This document shows, in pieces, positions 1 to 12,239 of a DNA stretch of 64,000 nt (the stretch's first letter is position 1; the number at the start of each line of letters is the position of its first letter). Both the position numbers and the translations under genes were made by a program. The notes under the pieces were generated by a model. That model had not been told where the DNA came from. It did no database searches and was given only the letters and a program-made list of their open reading frames with translations. This stretch comes from Vespa crabro. Its lineage: Eukaryota > Arthropoda > Insecta > Hymenoptera > Vespidae. The DNA lies in the NCBI RefSeq assembly GCF_910589235.1, contig NC_060967.1, positions 5,061,938 through 5,125,937 on the forward strand. Direction: 5' to 3'.

Positions 1-1513
1 CCTGCTTCAGTCACCTCTGCACGCGGCTGTGAAGGCAGCGTGCGATATTGCTGCTCGGCAGTATGGATTTCGATCCGACCTCTCCACCATCCATGTGGGC
101 CAGGAGGTTGTCACGGCGCTAAAGTCTCGAAGCGAGGGTATCATCTATCTCGCCCATGTGTCTGCTGCCTCCTAAGACGTGAGAAAAGCCTTCTACTCCG
201 TCAAGTGGGACTCAGCAAAGGAAGTGCTCGAACGTAATTTCAGAGTTCCTAGCTATCTACTCCGAATACTCGGGGATTACCTGAACGAGCGCTTCCTATA
301 ATACAATACTGGCGATGGTCCGAGAATCTTAGAGTTGACATCGGGTGCAGCCCAGGGCTCAATACTGGGACCGGATTTCTATAATATTTTCTACGACGGT
401 ATGATACGTATGGCAGTCCCTGTGGGTTCTTTAATTGTGGGGTACGCTGATGACATTGTAGTTGTCATAACTACGAGAGACATGGAGGAGACACGGTTGC
501 TGTTCAACCTAGTCCTGCGCAGAGTTTTCTTCTGGATGAAAGAACACTGGCTGTCTTTTGCAGACCAGAAGACTGAGATCGTGCTACTTATGTAGAAGCG
601 CAACAACGACTTGCGCAGTTTCAATGTAGGAGACGCGACTGTCCAGAATATTTCGGCTGTCAAATACTTAGGGGTAATGTACGATAGCAGTCTCAATTTT
701 GGAGAACATATAATTAGGGCTGCTGACAAGCCGGCAAAACTTGTAGCCTCGTTTGGCACACGCATGGCTAATGTAATCGGCCCCCGAGGCGACTACTGTT
801 GCGCGTTGCCGAAGCAATGATGCAATACGGAGCGAAATTCTGGGCCGAGTCGCTGTAACACGAGAAATATCGCAAGCCCATAGTCGTGGTAAAGAGGATG
901 GGGCGATCTCCGAATCGCTTGCTCCTACAGCACGTTCTCTGGGGCCGCGGGGCTAGTGCTCGCGGGAATAATCCCGATCGATCTACTAGCCCTGGCTAGA
1001 CAATGCGTCTACCAGCAGAAGCCCGTTTTAGGAATGGAGGAAGTATCAAGACTCGCTAAGTCTAGCAGCATTGAGACCTGGCAAAGCAGATGGGAACAGG
1101 AGCCTAGATGCAGATGGACTGCCGACTCATCAGTCGGCTAGACAGCTGGCAAAACCAGGCAGCAGGGTATTCGACTATTATCTCACCCAATTCTTAACAG
1201 ACATAACCTGTTCTTCTTCTATCTCGTAAAAATGAGGAAGGTAGCAGACAGCAACTGTCCCTATGGTTACTCGAACGTCGAAGGCGTCCACCACACGTAC
1301 ATCAAATGTGCCCATTGGAGCGTCGAACGTCCCGCCTTTGAGCAGGACCTCGGAGACTTCTCGTCAGAAAGCGATGTCGAGAAAATTCTCCGAGGACAAG
1401 AGGTGTGGAATAAGGTGGCCTGGAATATCAGGGCCATCTTGCGAAGAAAAAGATTGAGACGAACGGCTAATAGACGCGCCCTTAACGTTTCTCCAGGCTC
1501 CGGCGCCGTATAG
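1..1513 (+). pseudogene. ORF2 remnant: reverse transcriptase and C-terminal domain (copy A)
   Basis: Translation gives typical R1 RT blocks: a QYGFR motif near 55, KAFYSVKW near 185, TSGAAQGSILGP near 338, and the catalytic YADD box at 443-454, the only intact one in the window. Then come KTEIVLL and KYLGVMYDS and a thumb region to about 820. The C-terminal part (1,232-1,513) has a C...HH...C cluster (CPYGY then HHTYIKC) expected of the R1-clade C-terminal finger. In-frame stops lie at 173-175, 299-301 and 593-595, and frameshifts occur between about 820 and 1,230. The first two stops are shared with copy A' and so predate the duplication; the third is private. The exact ORF2 end (about 1,466 or 1,513) is uncertain because of a one-base shift relative to copy F. 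Confidence 0.88.
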
Positions 1514-1770
1514 CCGAAGGGAGAATGCTGTAAAAGGACCTGATGTTTTAGCGCCATCCAGAAGAAATGCCCCATGTCGATGCCGTTATTGTTTCAATAT
1601 GCTACTCTGTTAGATAGAAGTTTAGTCGGTAGTGCCTATTCCAACGTTGAGCCCGACAGTCCAGGGACTTATGGGGGACCCGAATAGTGAAGGGTTCCTC
1701 TGGCTTGCAGGGTCCCTGCGTTAATGTGTAAAGATAGGCATTCTCAGACCATCAAGAAAAATCGTTCTTA
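1..1770 (+). mobile_element. R1-clade LINE copy A, 3' part (5' part outside window)
   Basis: The block holds the reverse transcriptase, C-terminal zinc-finger region and 3' UTR of an R1-clade non-LTR retrotransposon, ending in an A-rich terminus (about 1,757-1,770) that runs directly into the ATN array. It is the mirror of the 3' part of copy A' (50,863-52,626). R1-clade elements move by target-primed reverse transcription and many are site-specific. The copy is dead because of several in-frame stops. Its 5' half lies upstream of base 1. Confidence 0.88.
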
Positions 1771-2985
1771 AAGTTATTATCGTTATTATCTTCATTATGG
1801 TTTTTATCATTATAATCGATATACATGTTATTATCGTTATTTTCTCTTTTATTGTGGATATTTTCGTTACTATTATTATTATCGTCAAGATCATCTTTAT
1901 GTACATTATTATCGTTATTATGCTTATTACCGTTGCTATCGTTATTAACATTATTATTGCTATTATTGTCGCCATTTACAATATTATCGTTATTATCATA
2001 ATTTCAATATTCTAGTTATTATGATTATTATCGTAAATATATTAATAATTATTATTGTTATTATTATTATTATCACCATTTTTATTATTATCCTTATTAT
2101 TATTGTTATTAACAATATTTCTTTACGTAATTAACGTTATTATCATTATCGTTACTGTTACCGTTATTATCGTTATTGTCATAATTTTCTTTATTATCGT
2201 TATTACTATTATTATTATTATTATAATAATTATTATCATCGTTTTTATTATAATTATTACCGATTTTAACGTTATTATTTGTTTCGTTATTATTATCTTC
2301 ATTACCGTTATTACTGATAATATCGTTATTATCACTATTATTGTTTTTATTATTATTATCGTGATTATTGTTAATATTGCAATTATGATTACTATTATTT
2401 TTACAATTATTATTATTATTATAATTATAATTATAATTGTTATGATAGTTATTAGTTTTATTATTATAATTATTATAATTTTTGTTACTATTTTAATAAT
2501 TTCCTTATTATTATTATTATCATTATCGTTATAATCTTTGTTATGGGTATCATCGTTATTATCTTTATTATCGTTTTAATTTTTTTCTTATATAATATTT
2601 ATTATAATAATTTTTATTACTATTATTATTATTTATGTAACTGTTGTTATTATATTTATTATGATTATTTCATTATTATTATTTTTATTATTACTATTAC
2701 CATTACTATTATTATTGCTATTATTGTTTTGTTACTATTACTATTACAATAATGTTTATCGTTAATAAAGTTATTATTATTATTATCAATAAAATTATTG
2801 TTATTATTATTGTTATTATCGTTATTACAGTTATTATTTTTATTAGCGCTGTTGTCTTTATATACGTTATTATGGTTATTATCGATATTATTTTTAATAT
2901 TATTATTATCATTATTTTTGTTATATTTATTTTTATTGTGTAGATTATTATTATTTTTATTATAATCGTTATTATCTTTATTATC

Positions 2986-3027
<42 letters not shown>

Positions 3028-4830
3028 GTTATTATCGTTATAATTGCTATTATTTCTTTTAGTATTATTATTATTATTAGAATTATTATTATTATTTTAA
3101 ATACTATTGTTATTAACATTGTTTCCTTGTTATCATTATTATCGTTATTATACATACTATCGCTATTATTAATATTTTGATCACTACGACCGCGATTATC
3201 GGTATTATATTTAATATTGTTATTTTTATTATTATTATTATTTTCAATAATAACTTTATTATTGTTATTATAGTTATTATTGTTATTATTATTATTATTA
3301 TTATTGTTATTATACATATTGTTTTTATTATTATTATTATTTTCGTTATTACTTCAACTATTATTATTTTAATTATACTTATTCTTATTTTATTATCATT
3401 ATTGACGTTATTATTGCTATTATTATTATTATCGTTATTAACTTTATTATGGTTATAATACTTATTTTCGTTAATTTCATTATTCTCGACGTTATTATCG
3501 TATCTATTAAAATTATCTTTATTATTATCGCTATTAAGGTTATTAGCGTTATTATTTTATTATAGTTATTAACGTTATTGTCGTTTTGATCATTATTATC
3601 GATTATATCGTTATTATTGTCGTTATTATCGGTACTATTATTATAATAGTTATTATTATCGTTTTAACCTTACTATCGTAATTATCGTTATTATAGTTAT
3701 TAATGTTATTATCGTTATTGTCCTTATTATTATCATTATTTTGATTATTTTTTTGTTATTAACGTCATCTTTATTACCATTATTATTGTTATTATGGTCA
3801 TTATTATCGCAATTATCGTTAATATCGTTATAATAATTAACATTGTTATTATCGTCATTATTATTATCATAATTCTTCTTCTTATTATTATTCTTATTAC
3901 TGCCGTTATTAGAGTTATTATCGTTATAATCGTTTTTTTTATTATTATCGTCATTTTCATTGTTATTAACATTGTTATCGTTATTAACGTCATTATCGAT
4001 TTATTGTTAATATGTTATTATTGTTCTAATTATCTTAGTTGACGTTAATATCGTTATTATTGTCATAATCATTTTTTCGTTATTATCGTTACTTACGTTA
4101 TTGTCATTATTATAGTTATTATCGCTATTATTGTTTTTATCGTTGTTGACTTTCTTATTGTTATGAATATTATTATTATCGTAATTAACGTTATTGTAGT
4201 TATAATAGTTATTTTCGTAATAATAGTTATAATCGATTTTATCGTTATTATTGTCGTTACAATCGTTACTATTATTATAATCGTTATTATTATTGTTTCA
4301 ACGTTATTATCGTAATTATCGTCATTATAGTTACTTTCTTAATTGCCGTTTTTATTAATATTATTGTCATTATTAGTTTTGTTATCAACGTAATTATCGG
4401 TATTATAACAATAATGGTAATTTTTGTTGTTATTATCATTATTATCGTTTATTCGTTATAATGAGTAATATCGTTATTATCGTTATTATTATTTTTATTA
4501 TTATTATTTTTATTAATGTTATTATTAACGTTATTAACGTTATTATTGCAATTATCATTATTATCGTTATTAACTTTATTATGTTTATGATACTTATTTT
4601 CCGTAATTTCGTTATTATTGTCGTTATAATATTTACTATTAAAATTATCTTTATTATTATCGTTATTATTTATATTATTATTATTACCGTTATTATCCTT
4701 ATAATCGTTATTATCGTTATTATTGTTACTATTGTTATCATATTATCGTTATTATTATTGTTCTTATTATCACTATTATTACTATTGTTATTTTTATTAA
4801 TGTCTTTATTACGATATATTATTATGACAG
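1771..4830 (+). repeat. ATN trinucleotide array (CGTTATTAT type), T-rich on +
   Basis: About 3.1 kb of degenerate trinucleotide repeat, mainly ATT, GTT and ATC codon-like triplets with a recurrent 9-mer CGTTATTAT. Pure (TTA)n runs occur near 2,990-3,025. The long ORFs of Ile, Val and Leu seen here are artefacts. It starts at the 3' terminus of R1-A and ends where the 68-bp satellite begins. Its mirror is 47,805-50,862, with small indels of up to about 15 bp between the arms. Confidence 0.95.
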
Positions 4831-4839
4831 CATTATTTC

Positions 4840-7800
4840 ACACTCAACTCTGAAATCTTTCTCTCGACTGGTTGGAATATTTCTATATCTGACAATCGCA
4901 TGCGCCCGAGGGCACTCTCATAATTTTCCTTTTGCTTGTCGGAATATTTCTCCATCCAACAGCCGCATTGATTCTAGAGTCACTCGCGTAACTCACCCTC
5001 GTCAAGTCGGAATATGTCCAAGCACAGCAGCCGCATTGGATCGAATAGCACTCCCATAAATTCCTACCGGTTAGTTTGAATATTTCGAAGCACAAAATTC
5101 TCATTGCTTCACAATTCACTCGCATATCTATACTTCGACTAGTAGAAGTATTTTCAAGACCGACAGTCAATTTTTTCCGAGTGGCACTCGCATATCTTTC
5201 ACATGACAACTCGGAATATTTCCAAGTACGATAGTCTCATCGCTTCCAAATTCATTCGCATACCTATATTTCGACTAGTAGAGATATTTCCAAAACCGAT
5301 AGTTAATTTGTTTCGTGTGGCACTCTCCTAACTTCACCCGATTAGTTGGAATATTTCCAAGTCCGATAGTCGCATTTTTTCGAGTGGAACTCGTCTAACT
5401 TTCTCACTACTAGTCGGAATATTTCCAAGACCGACAGTTACATTGGTTCACATTTCACTTGCATAACTATACTTCGACTAGTTGAAATACTACCAAGACT
5501 GACAGTATAATTGTTTCGAGTGGCACTAGTATATCTTTCACCAGTCTTGTCGAAATAATTCCAAGACCGACAGCCGCATTAGTTCGAGGAGCACACGCAA
5601 ATATTTCCGTCGACTAATCGGAATGATTCCAAGTCCGAATATCTCATTGGTTCATAAGACACTCATATTACTTTCCCTCGTATAGGCGATATAATTTCAA
5701 GTCCGGCAGTCGCAATGGTTCGTGTGTCACTCGCAAAACTTTCCCTCGACAAGTCGGAGTATTTCAAATTCCAACAGCCACATTGTTCCGAGAGGCACTC
5801 TCGTAACTTTTCCTCGATTCGGAGGAATATTTCCTAGTCCGACAGCCGCTTTTTTCGCGAGTCACTAACATAATTTTCCCGAACCTTTTGGAATGTTTCC
5901 AAATCCGGTCGCCGCATTGGTTTTGGAGGCATTCGCATAAATTCTCCTTGAATATTCGGTATATTTTCAAGCACGACGGTCGCATTGAATCAAAATTCAA
6001 TCGCATAGCTCTCTCTTTATTAGTCATTTCAAAGTCCGATAGCAGCATTGTTTCGAGTGACACTCGCATAACTTTCATTCTAATAAGCGGGATATTTTCA
6101 AGTCCAGCAATCGCATAGTTACTGGTGTAACTAACATAAATTTCCTTCGACTATTCCGAATATTTCCAAATCAGACAGACGAGAGACACACGCATATCTT
6201 TTACCCGACTAGGTAATGTTTCTAACACATCCGCTTTGGGTAAATAGTCACTCGCATAACTTCCCTCGAATAAACGGATTGTTTCTATGTCCGACAGTCG
6301 CATTGATTTGAGTGGCACCCGTATAATTTTTTCTCGCGTCTATAAAATATTTCCAAGACCCATAGACGAATTACTTGTTACGCTCATGACCTTCCCTCGA
6401 CTAGGTGGAATATTTCTAGATCCGACCGAAGAAATGGTTCGAGAGGCACTAGTATAACATTCTCACGAATAGTCGGAATATTTCTAGATCTGACATTCGA
6501 ATTGTTGCCAGCGGCACACGCACAACTTTCCCTCGACTAGTCTGAATATTTCCATGTCTCATATTCACATTGGCTCACAAGTCATTCGGTTATCTTTCCC
6601 TCAACTAGATGAATTATATTTAGGTGAAACGTTTGAATTGGATAGAGAGGAACCAGCTGAACATTCCCGCACTTATTCTCGATTTTTCCAAGAACAACAG
6701 TCGCATTGGTTCACTTGCCACTCACATAGCTTTCCCTCGGCTAGGGGGAAAATTAATATGTTCGACAATGATATCGGTTCGAGGGGCATTCACATATCAT
6801 TCTCTCGACTATACGAATATTTGAAAAGTCCAACAGTCGCATTGGTTTACAAGTCATTCGCGTAACATTCCCTCGACTAGTTGGAATGCTTCCAAGACCG
6901 ATAGTCGCATTGTTTCACATATTACTCACATATCTTTCCCTCGGCTGGTCAGAATATTACCAGGTACGCCAGTCGCATTGTTTAGAGAGGAACTTCCATA
7001 ACTTTCTCACAACTAGTCGGAATATATCCAAATTCGACAGTCGCATTGGTTAGTGAGGCACTCGCAAATATTTCATTCGACTTGTCGTAAGGTTATGAGT
7101 CCGACAGTATTATTGGTTCGAGAGGCATTCCTATAGCAATCCTTCGACTGGTCGAAAGATTTCAAATTCCGTCATTTATATTGATTCGAGAGGAAAGCTC
7201 ATAATTATGCCTCGACATGGGGTAATTTATCTAGGTTCGACAGACGCATTGTATTGGGAAACACTTTTATAATTTTCCTATGACTTGTAGGAACAATAAC
7301 GAATCAGACAGTATCACTGATGCGTGACATAATCTCATAGCTTTCCCTCGACTAGTCGGAGTATTTCTAGGTCCTACAGTCGCATTGTTTCGAACAGCAC
7401 ACGCATATCTTTCCCTTGACTAGTCGGAATGATTCCAAGTCTGAGAGTCGCATTGGTTGGAGTGGCACTTGCGCAACTTTCCATCCAATAGTCGAAATGT
7501 TCCGAGTATGACAGTCACATGGGTTCGAGATGCACACTCATAAATTTCCCTCGACCAGTCGGAATATTTCCAATTCCGACAGTCGCATTGGTGCGAGACG
7601 AAGATTCATAACATTCCCTCGGCTAGTTGGAATATATCTAAATACGATAGAGGCAGTGTTATTGGAGGCACTCGAATAACTACCCTTGACTAGTTCGAAT
7701 GTTTTGAAGTCCGACAGTCGCATTGAAGTAAGGCATTCGCACACCTTTGCCTTGATTAGATGGATTTTTTCCCAGCACGAAATACGCACTGTTTCGAGAG

Positions 7801-10800
7801 GTACGGGTTCAGCATTCTCTCGATTAGACGAAAAATTTCACTCCAGAATGACGCACTGGATAGTGAGGCGTTTGTATAACTTTCCCACTTCTAGACGGTA
7901 TATTGCTAATTCCGACATTCGTATTGTATCGAGAGTATTAGTAAGAGACTATTAGTAATTTCTTCAAGTCCTACAGCTCCTTTGGTTCGAGAATAACTCG
8001 CACAAATTTCCCACGGCTAGTCGGGATATTACCAAGTCCGGCCACCGCTTGAGTTCTAATATAGCTCGCATAACATTCCTTCGACAAATCTGATTAGTTC
8101 CAAGTAAGATATTCGCTGTGGTTCGAGTGGCACTAGTATAAGTTTCTCTCCTTTAGTGGGAATATTTTCAAAGCCTACAGCAGCATTTGTTTGGGAGGCT
8201 CTCGCGTAAATTTCACTCGACTAGGCAAAATACTTCCATGCCTGACAGACGCATTTTACGAGATACACGTATAACCATCCCTCGACTAGTCAGGATATTT
8301 CCAATTCTGACAGTCGCTTTGATACACAAGTCGCACTTAAAACTTTCCCTTGATTAGTTGGAATGGATCCAAGTTTGCCTGTCGTTTTGGTTTGGTGGCT
8401 GTCGCATAAGTTTGCATTGAGTCGTCGTAATATTTCCGAGCCCGACTGTCGCATTGGTTCAAAAGTTACTGTCATAACATTCCCTCGACTTGTCGGAATG
8501 ATTCCAAGACCGACATCCGCATTGGTACGGGAGGCACTCGATAACATTCTCTAGATCACTGGGAATATTCCCTTTACATACAGTCGCTCTGGTTCACAAG
8601 TCACTCTCATAACTTTCCTTCAAATATTCGGAAAGGTTACAATTGCGCCAGTCTCTTTGGTTCGCGTGGCAGTCGCATAAGTGTTACTTGACTAGTCTTA
8701 ATATTTCTAATTCCGACAGTCGTAATGTTTTGACAGGCACTCGCATAACTGTTCTTCGACGAGAAAAGATATTTCCAAGCCCTATTGTCGCAATGCTGCA
8801 TAAGTCCCTCACGTAACTTTCCCCTTTAGGGCGGAATGTTTCCAAGACTCCCAGCCGCATTGGTTCGAGAGGCACTAACATAACATTCCATTGACTAGCC
8901 GTAATATTTCCTAGTCCGACAGTCGCATTGGTTCAAAAACTACTCTCATAACTTTCCCTCGACTAGTCCGAATTCGTCTAAGTCCGGCAGCTGTATTTGT
9001 TCGAGAGGCACTCGCATAAATTTCCCTCAACTGCTCGGAATATTTCTGAGCCCGATAGTCACATTTGTTTATTAGTCACACGCCTAACTCTCCCAGACAA
9101 GTCTGAATATTTCCAAGTACTATAGCGGCATTGGTTTGTGATGCAGCCGTATATCATTCCCTCGACTGATCGAAACATTTCCAATACCGACAGTCGATTT
9201 GGTTCACAAGTCACTGTCAAAACTTTCCTTCGACTAATCGGAATGGTCCCAAGTTCGCCAGTCGTTTTGGTTCGAGTGGCCACCGCATATGTTTCCCTTG
9301 AATAGACGGAATATTTCCTAGTCCATCATTCGCATTGGTTCGAGAGACACACTCATAGCTTTCCTTTGACAAGTCGGAATATTTTCAAGTCCGACAGCAG
9401 CATTGTTTTAAAGACACACTCATAATTTTCCCTCGATAAGTCGGAATATTTTCTAGTACGTCAGAAGCATTAGTTCGAGAGGCACTGGCAAAAATATCCC
9501 AGACTATTTCGAAAATGTCCAAGTCCGTCTGTCTCATATGTGCTAGAATCACTCGCATAACTTTTCCCAACTAGTTGGTTTAATTCTGAGTTCCACAGAC
9601 GCATTGGTACGATTGTCTCTCGCATAACTTTCTCACGTCTAGTCAGAATATTTCCATATTCAAAAGATGCATAGGTGCGAGTGGAACTCGCATACCTTTC
9701 GACGAATAGACACAACAATTATAAGTCCGTCAGTGTCAATGGTACGAAAGGCACTCTCATAATATTCCCTCGACTTGTCTGAATATATTTAGTTCCGACG
9801 GTAGCATTTGTTCGAGTAACACCCTCATAACATTCTCTTGACCTGTCGGAATGTATGTATGTTGGACAGTCTTACTGGTTCGAGGTGCACTCTCATTACT
9901 TTCCCTCGACTAGTAAGAATATTTCTTATAACTACAGTCACATCCGCTCAAGAGGAACTTGCTAAACTTCCTTCGTCTAGTTGCTACAATTTTAAGATCG
10001 AAAGGCGCAATGATGCGGGATGTATTCTCATAACTTTCCGTCAACTAGTCCTAATGTTTCTAGGTACGCAAGTGACATTAGGTCGACTGGGATTCGCAAA
10101 ATTTACCTTCGATTAGTCGGAATACTACCAAGCCCGAAAGTCGTATAGGATCGAGTGGCACTCTCATATTTTTTCTTGATTATTCGGATTTTTGTTTCTG
10201 TATTCAACAGTCGCATTCGTTCGAGGGGAACACGTATAAATATCCCTCGAGTAATTGGAATATTTCCAAGTCCAACAGTTGCACTGGTTCGAGTTTGTCT
10301 CTCATGACATTATCTCGACTAGATGGAATATTTCTAAGTTCGACAGTTGCATTGTTCCAAGAAGCACTCGTGTAACTTTCTCTCGCCTAGTTGGAATATT
10401 TCCAAGCCCGTCAGATGCAATTGTGCGTGAGGAACTCTCATAATTTTTTCTTGACTAGACGAAATATTTCCAAGTCGGAAAGTCGCATTTGTTCGAAGGG
10501 CATTATCAGCATTTTTCCATGACTATTGGGAAAGTGTCTTGGTTCGACTGTCGCATTGCTTCGAGAGGCACACTTATAAGTATCCGTCGACAAGTGGGTA
10601 AATTTCCAAATCCGATAGTCACATTAGTTCGAGAGACACTCTTATAACTTTCCCTCTACAAGTGGCAATATTTTTTATTCCAACAGTTGTATTCGTTTGA
10701 GAGTATCTCGTATAATTATCCCTCTTATAGTCGGAACATTTTCAAGTTCGAAAGTGGCATTTGTTCGTGTATCACTCGTATATCTTTTACTAGACTAGTC

Positions 10801-12238
10801 GGAATATTTCCAAATCCTATAGTCGCATATGTTCGAGATGCACTCGCATTACTTTCCCTCGTCTAGTTGCAATATTTTCAAGTCCGACAGTCCCAATGAT
10901 TCGTGATGCATTGGCATCACTATTCCACGATTATTCGGAATATTTCTAAGTCCGACAGCCTCAGGGGAACGGGAGGCACTCTTATAATATTCCCTAGATT
11001 AGTCTGAGTATATTTAGGTCCGACAGTTGCATTGGATCGAAAGGTACTCGTATAACTATCCTACCTCATTTCGGAATATTATCAAAACTGACATTTAATT
11101 TGGTTCACAAGAGAGTCGCATAAATTTCCCTCGACTAGTCGGAATTTTTTAATTCCAAGAGTCGTGTTCTTTCGAGAAGAAATCGCATAACTTTACCCTA
11201 CTATTAGGAATATTTCGAAGTCCGACTGTCGCATTGGTTCGAGAAGCACTAGTATAACTTTCTTTTGAATAGTCTGTATAATTCCAAGTCCGTAAGTCAC
11301 ACTGGTATGAGAGGCACTCTCATAACATTCTCTCATCTTTCGAAAACTTTCTATTTCTTACAGTCGCAATGGTTCTAGATGCATTCGCATAATTTTACCA
11401 CGACTAGTTTGAATATTTATGAGTCTGTCAGATGCATTAATTTAAAAGGTAATCTCATAACTTCCCAGAACGAGTATGAATACTTCCATTTCCGACAGTC
11501 GCATTGATTCGAGAGGCACCCTCATAACTTTCACTCGACTAGTCGTAATATTTCAAAATCCGACAAACGCTTTCGTTCACAAGTCGCTCGCATAATATTA
11601 CCTCGACTAGAAGTAATATGTCTAATTCCGAAGATTGCATCAGTTCACAAGTTACTCTCAAAACTTCCTCTCTACTTGTCGCGATACTCATAGGTCCGAC
11701 AGTCTCATTGGATCGAAAAGTACTCGGATAATTGTCCCTCGGCTAGTCTGAAAACTTCAAAGTCTGACAGTCGCAATTTTTCGCAAGTCACTCGTAACTT
11801 TCCCACGACTAGCTGGAATATTTCTAGGCCCGTTGGTTCGAGCGGCACTCGCATAACTTTTAATCGGCTAGTTTGAATATTTCCAAGTCCGACAGTGACA
11901 TTGGTTCACAATTCACTCGCATTACTTTCCCTCGACTAATCGGAATATTTATAGATCCGACTGTCGCATTGTTTCGAGATTCACTCGCATAACTTTCCTT
12001 CGAATAGTCCTAATAATTCTAAATCTTTCAGTCGAATTGTTCCGAGAGGCACTCGCATAACTTTTCCTGGAATGTTAGGAATATTTCGAAGTCCGACAGT
12101 CGCTTTTGTTCATAAGTTATTCGCATATCCTTCCCTTGTCTAGTCGAAATATTTCGAAGTTCGACAGCCGCATTGTTTCAACAGGCACTCGCATGACTTT
12201 CGTACGTCTCGTCGGCGAATTTCTAAATGCGACAGTCC
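4840..12238 (+). repeat. 68-bp satellite array, forward orientation (left arm)
   Basis: Tandem monomers of 68 bp; two adjacent units counted at 8,927-9,062 are exactly 68 bp each. Landmarks in order are TCGCATTGGTTCGAGAGG, CACTCGCATAACTTTCC, CTCGACTAGTCGG, then AATATTTCCAAG and TCCGACAG. Neighbouring monomers differ considerably (roughly 15-30% by eye), so the array is old and poorly homogenised, unlike the two arms, which match at about 97%. No stable ORF is expected: 68 is not a multiple of 3 and the core carries TAG/TAA. I saw no mobile element inserted in this block. A deletion scar lies at 7,936-7,958. Confidence 0.95.
7936..7958 (+). other. Deletion scar with 11-nt templated filler in the satellite
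   Basis: The right arm has 3,157 bp of satellite (41,547-44,703) where the left arm has only an 11-nt filler (7,936-7,946). Nine of those bases (TATTAGTAA) repeat the flanking sequence at 7,950-7,958. The difference of 3,146 bp equals the step in arm pairing (52,639 to 49,493). It is not a whole number of 68-bp monomers, which argues against simple unequal exchange. Confidence 0.8.
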
Positions 12239-12239
12239 C

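Noticed and set aside
2055..2534. Long ORFs of Ile, Val and Leu (or Asn and Asp on the other strand) in ATN arrays, resembling membrane proteins
   Set aside because: Triplet repeats of ATT, GTT and ATC are open by composition. The peptides have no domain, start context or complexity, and the complementary strand is open as well.
2990..3025. Human satellite III-like or telomeric repeat
   Set aside because: GGAAT occurs once per 68-bp monomer and not in tandem, and no TTAGG or TTAGGG run is present.
8460..8540. CENP-B box or heat-shock element in the satellite core
   Set aside because: The CGACTAGTCGGAATATTTCC core does not fit the CENP-B box pattern, and the GAA/TTC spacing is one base too long for a heat-shock element.
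4840..12238. CRISPR-like appearance of regular repeats
   Set aside because: The entire 68-bp unit repeats, with no unique spacers and high divergence, in an insect-like context without cas genes. It is a satellite.
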